Below, one piece after another: positions 5,801 to 8,031 of a stretch of DNA of 8,031 nucleotides; within the stretch, counting starts at the first letter, position 1, and each line of letters begins with the position of its first letter. Position numbers and translations under genes: made by a program. The notes beneath the pieces are model-generated. The model was not told the DNA's origin and did not search any database. It saw only the letters and a program-made list of their open reading frames with translations. Source of the DNA: Acetobacteraceae bacterium (GTDB lineage Bacteria > Pseudomonadota > Alphaproteobacteria > Acetobacterales > Acetobacteraceae); assembly GCA_020853405.1 (NCBI GenBank), contig JADYYZ010000196.1, positions 1 through 8,031 on the forward strand, in the 5' to 3' direction.

Positions 5801-8009
5801 CATCCCGGTGCGGGTCAGCGGCGCCGGCACCGGCACCGAGGTGGCGCTGGCCGCGGTCGACGAAGGCATCCTGCGGCTCACGCGCCACGCCAGCCCCGAC
5901 CCCGCCGGCTGGTTCGCCGGGCGCAGGCGCCTCGGCCTCGATGTGCGCGACGACTACGGGCGCGTCATCGCGCCGGCCGAGGGGCCCGCCGGCCTCCTCC
6001 GCAGCGGTGGCGACGAGCTCGGCGGGGCTGCCCTGCCGGTGGTGCCGATCAGAATCGTCTCGATCATGCTGCCGGCGCAGGCGGTCGGCGCCGACGGCAT
6101 CGCGCGCTTCACGCTCGGCCTGCCCGACTTCGACGGCGAGATCAGGCTGATGGCCTTCGCCTGGAACGGGGCCGCCACCGGCGGCGGCGCCGCCCCGCTC
6201 ACCGTGCAGGACCGGCTGGTGGTGGAACCGACCCTGCCGCGGTTCCTCGCCCCTGGCGACGAGGCGCGGCTTTCCGTCGCGCTGCAGAACATCGACCTGC
6301 CGGCAGGGCCGATCAGCCTGTCCGCGACCGTCGAAGGCCCGCTCCAGATCCTCGGTGAGCTGCCGTACCGGGCAACACTTGCGCCTGGCCAGCGCACGCG
6401 CGCAACGCCGACGCTGCGCGCAACCGCCTCCGGGATCGGCGCGATCACCTTCCCCGTGACCGGGCCGGAGAACTTTGCCGCGGCACCGCGCTACGACATC
6501 GCGGTCCGGCCGCCGCGCGGCTTGGTGACGGAGCTCGTCTCGCAGCAGCTGGCGCCGGGGGCGACGCTTGCGATCCCGCCGACGCTGCTGGCCAGCCTGA
6601 TGCCGGGTGCCGTGCTGACGGCCAGCGCCGGCAGCGTCGCGCGTTTCGATGCGGCGGCACTGATGCGGGCACTCGATGCCTGGGCCTATGGCTGCACCGA
6701 ACAGGCGATCAGCCGCGGCCTGCCGCTGACCATCGCCGCCGACGAGAGCCTGGTGGGCGAGCACCGGCGCGAACGGCTGGGCCAGTCGGTCGCCACCGTG
6801 CTGGGTCGCCAGCGCTACGACGGCGCCTTCGGGCTCTGGAGCGCGCACGGGCCGGCCGAGCCATGGATCACCGCCTACGCCGCGGAGTTCCTGCTGCGCG
6901 CGCGCGCGGCCGGCATCAGCGTGCCCGAGGCGCCGCTGGATGCAACGCTCCGCTGGCTCACCGAGCAGGTGGCCGAGCTGCCCGGCCGCGATGCCAGCGC
7001 GGAGTGGGCAGCGCACGCCTATGCGCAGTACGTGCTGGCGCTTGCCGGGCGGCCGCGGCCCGGTGCCCTGCGCCTGATCGCCGACGCCAACGAGGCCGCG
7101 CTGCCGACACCGCTTGCACGCGCGCAGCTGGCCGCCGCCCTGGCGCGTACCGGTGATCGCATCCGCGCCGAGCGGCTGTTCGGCGCGGCACTCGCACAGC
7201 CCGCCCGCCAGCCCTGGTGGGACGATTTCGGCAGCGCCATGCGCGATGCCGCCGCCATGGTCGTGCTGCTGGAAGATGCCGACATGCTGCGGGCACGGAT
7301 TCCCGCGCTGCTGGATCGCCTGCCGGTGAACGAGGCGATCCCCCGCTATCTCAGCACCCAGGAGATGGCCTGGGCGGTTGCCGCCGCCGCCGCAGTCGGC
7401 CGCGATGGCCGGCCGGTGAGCCTGTCGCTCGATGGCCAGGCGATCGCGCCCGCGCCCCGCATCGTGCGCGCGCTGGGCGCCAACGCAGCCTTGCGCAACA
7501 CCGGCGCCGAGCCGGTATGGATCACCCTTTCCGCCGCCGGCATCCCGCGCAACCCGCTGGCGGCGGGGCGCGAGGGGATGCGCGTCGCGCGCCGCTTCTT
7601 CAACCGTGACGGCACGCCCACCAGCCTCGACCAGGTGCGCGCCAACGAAGTGTTCTTCGTGCAGCTGGAGGGTCGGGCCGAGACCGGCCAGGCGCATCGT
7701 GCGCTGGTCGCCCACCTCTTGCCGGCGGGCTGGGAGATCGAGCCGGTGCGGCTGGGCACGGGCACGCCGGAAGCCTATCCGTTCCTGGGCGAGCTGTCGG
7801 AACCGGTGGGCGCGGAGGCACGCGATGACCGCTTCGCCGCTGCCTTCGATCTCACCGCCGAGAACGCCCTGTTCCGCACCGCCTTCATGGTGCGCGCGGT
7901 CTCGGCGGGCTCGTTCGCACTGCCGGGTGCGGAGCTGTTCGACATGTATCGCCCGCGGTTCTTCGCGCGCCAGGCGGAGGGGCGGATCACGATCCTGCCG
8001 CGCGACTAG
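2868..8009 (+). CDS. Bacterial alpha-2-macroglobulin family protein with intact thioester (secreted, not a lipoprotein)
   Basis: A 1713-residue bacterial alpha-2-macroglobulin, related to E. coli YfhM (about 1650 residues). These act as periplasmic protease traps: cleavage of a bait segment exposes a reactive Cys-Gln thioester that binds the protease. The ATG is preceded by AGGGG with a 5-nt gap. Residues 1-24 are a signal peptide with likely cleavage GVA|FEP; there is no lipobox Cys. Residues about 30-180 are helical and Ala/Leu/Arg-rich, TPR-like. Macroglobulin domains follow, with ERGIFRPGE (513-521, MG2 type) and SARWLYGPPAAG (631-642). VDEGIL (997-1002) precedes a bait-like stretch (about 1003-1065, containing RSGGDE). 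TLPRFLAPGDEA (1122-1133) leads to the thioester YGCTEQ, with Cys1276 and Gln1279, at the start of an alpha-helical thioester domain. The C-terminal domain ends in a DMYRPRFFAR motif. There are only three cysteines: 194, 230 and 1276. pbpC, often adjacent in relatives, is not visible because the window ends 22 nt after the stop. Confidence 0.93.
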   Translation: MRRTGILGALVASLLVLSASLGVAFEPPGLTADANRYAAEIRRLAPAGGNPQQRADADRRLREAASRNDLAAQIAAQEARIALGAANDPDAWLALSDLQARKVPPELGRALAAAWQAYQVAPGGAGEIPALLKLADLLERMDRIAQAIPMIEQVIARAPENGQYRARLAALRRAAGVAVARVTTDPEADPARACVNFVSPLPAAARGLADYVAITPPAQVALEVSDGALCIAGLPHGQTSRITLQRGLPGADGATLARDTVLEVAMPDRAATVALDSGAFILPRGQGAAVSVSTVNLSAVGLRLVRISERGLAQQIVQGRLRQPVSPWVADRIAGGEGSLVWQGSMTIPRWEKNRAARTRLDLAPMVAGQGPGVFVLLMRPDDGTPFDPWDAQASQWIVLTDMALTSLRGRDGLTVLARAIDTARPLAGVKLSLVARSNEILAQAGTDADGVARFAAPLLAGRGGNAPLSIAASADNGDFAFLDLSAANFDLSDRGAEGRPHPGPLDAWVWTERGIFRPGESVNLSVLLRSEAGDAADFAARVRVRRPNGTLFYDAAPAREAGGRIALALQLPAGAPQGGWSIEVFSDPDAEPIARGGFRVEDFVPERVAVSIADPGRPLVPGTPLPIGISARWLYGPPAAGFAGPAEVVVEPDPDPFPALRGWRFGVVEESAAPLRFEIPVPPTDAQGNARIMLDLPQAPDTVSPLRASIAVALSEPGSRPARATLAVPVRRPGPILGLRPLFTGGAVNEGAEAAFEVAAFDAAGNRIAAPDLRARVVRERPDFRLVIRERTARYETVWRDEPESDRPISLGTGEPARIAFSAGFGRWRVEVFDPAGLAAVSYRFRAGWSPGGGADVPDRLDIAADRQVYRAGDVARLAITPPFAGVATVVVATDRVWSLRVVDVPAGGTTVEIPVDAAWGPGAYVAALLHRPRGGLAAAAPLRAIGLAWLGLDPAARRLEVAIEAPGPVRPRTQVVIPVRVSGAGTGTEVALAAVDEGILRLTRHASPDPAGWFAGRRRLGLDVRDDYGRVIAPAEGPAGLLRSGGDELGGAALPVVPIRIVSIMLPAQAVGADGIARFTLGLPDFDGEIRLMAFAWNGAATGGGAAPLTVQDRLVVEPTLPRFLAPGDEARLSVALQNIDLPAGPISLSATVEGPLQILGELPYRATLAPGQRTRATPTLRATASGIGAITFPVTGPENFAAAPRYDIAVRPPRGLVTELVSQQLAPGATLAIPPTLLASLMPGAVLTASAGSVARFDAAALMRALDAWAYGCTEQAISRGLPLTIAADESLVGEHRRERLGQSVATVLGRQRYDGAFGLWSAHGPAEPWITAYAAEFLLRARAAGISVPEAPLDATLRWLTEQVAELPGRDASAEWAAHAYAQYVLALAGRPRPGALRLIADANEAALPTPLARAQLAAALARTGDRIRAERLFGAALAQPARQPWWDDFGSAMRDAAAMVVLLEDADMLRARIPALLDRLPVNEAIPRYLSTQEMAWAVAAAAAVGRDGRPVSLSLDGQAIAPAPRIVRALGANAALRNTGAEPVWITLSAAGIPRNPLAAGREGMRVARRFFNRDGTPTSLDQVRANEVFFVQLEGRAETGQAHRALVAHLLPAGWEIEPVRLGTGTPEAYPFLGELSEPVGAEARDDRFAAAFDLTAENALFRTAFMVRAVSAGSFALPGAELFDMYRPRFFARQAEGRITILPRD
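6693..6704 (+). other. Thioester motif codons (CTEQ) of the macroglobulin
   Basis: TGC ACC GAA CAG encode Cys1276-Thr-Glu-Gln1279, the C-x-E-Q signature in which the Cys side chain and the Gln form the internal beta-Cys-gamma-Glu thioester. The preceding Tyr-Gly is also typical of bacterial members (E. coli has YGCLEQ). Its presence separates this protein from the thioester-lacking YfaS-type relatives. Confidence 0.85.
7684..7699 (+). repeat. 16-bp partial copy of the 19-bp repeat, inside the macroglobulin gene
   Basis: CCGGCCAGGCGCATCG, identical to 16 bases of the repeat at 2064-2082 and 2188-2206. It encodes TGQAHR in the macroglobulin C-terminal domain. Here shared codon preference for GQAHR may be enough to explain the match. 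Confidence 0.4.
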
Positions 8010-8031
8010 CGCGTGATCGTCGAAGGTGGAA

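Noticed and set aside
5025..7715. An 896-codon open frame on the minus strand, opposite the macroglobulin gene
   Set aside because: It is an antisense shadow caused by high GC. Its product is a low-complexity Arg/Gly/Ala/His-rich string with no recognisable motif, while the opposite strand encodes a conserved protein.
8010..8031. Possible start of a downstream gene (GTG at 8012)
   Set aside because: Only 22 bases remain and no ribosome site is visible. A pbpC gene here would fit the family but cannot be seen.

Overview
This window comes from a very GC-rich bacterium (about 70% GC by eye, not counted) with almost uniformly G/C third codon positions. Gene content and protein style point to Alphaproteobacteria, perhaps Acetobacteraceae or another Rhodospirillales-like group. 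That placement is inference; there is no rRNA or other marker gene here. The high GC also creates long spurious antisense reading frames, which I left out.

Layout: (1) 1-206, minus strand, is the N-terminal part of a cyanase (cynS), cut by the window edge. (2) After a 164-bp divergent intergenic region, two plus-strand genes (371-1267 and 1264-2187) encode related but divergent NodB/CE4-fold proteins of the PuuE (allantoinase-like) type. They overlap by 4 bp (GTGA) and are almost certainly translationally coupled. (3) A 103-bp GC-rich spacer holds the second copy of a 19-bp direct repeat and three near-tandem CCGGCGCG units. It leads to mscL (2291-2749), a mechanosensitive channel that starts at TTG behind a strong Shine-Dalgarno. 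(4) A strong GC hairpin (2759-2795) closes mscL. (5) A 1713-residue secreted bacterial alpha-2-macroglobulin (2868-8009) fills the rest. It has an intact CTEQ thioester, an extra helical N-terminal region and no lipobox. The last 22 bases are too short to interpret.

How the genes relate: cyanase removes cyanate, giving ammonia and CO2. The PuuE-like pair probably acts on a small amide, ureide or acylated substrate, so the left half could be a nitrogen-salvage neighbourhood, but this rests on adjacency alone. MscL (osmotic safety valve) and the macroglobulin (periplasmic protease trap) both protect the cell envelope, but the hairpin and separate translation signals suggest independent transcription units. 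I saw no mobile element, CRISPR array, tRNA or rRNA. The window looks mostly like ordinary chromosome; the coupled PuuE-like pair and the non-lipoprotein macroglobulin are the items most worth a second look.
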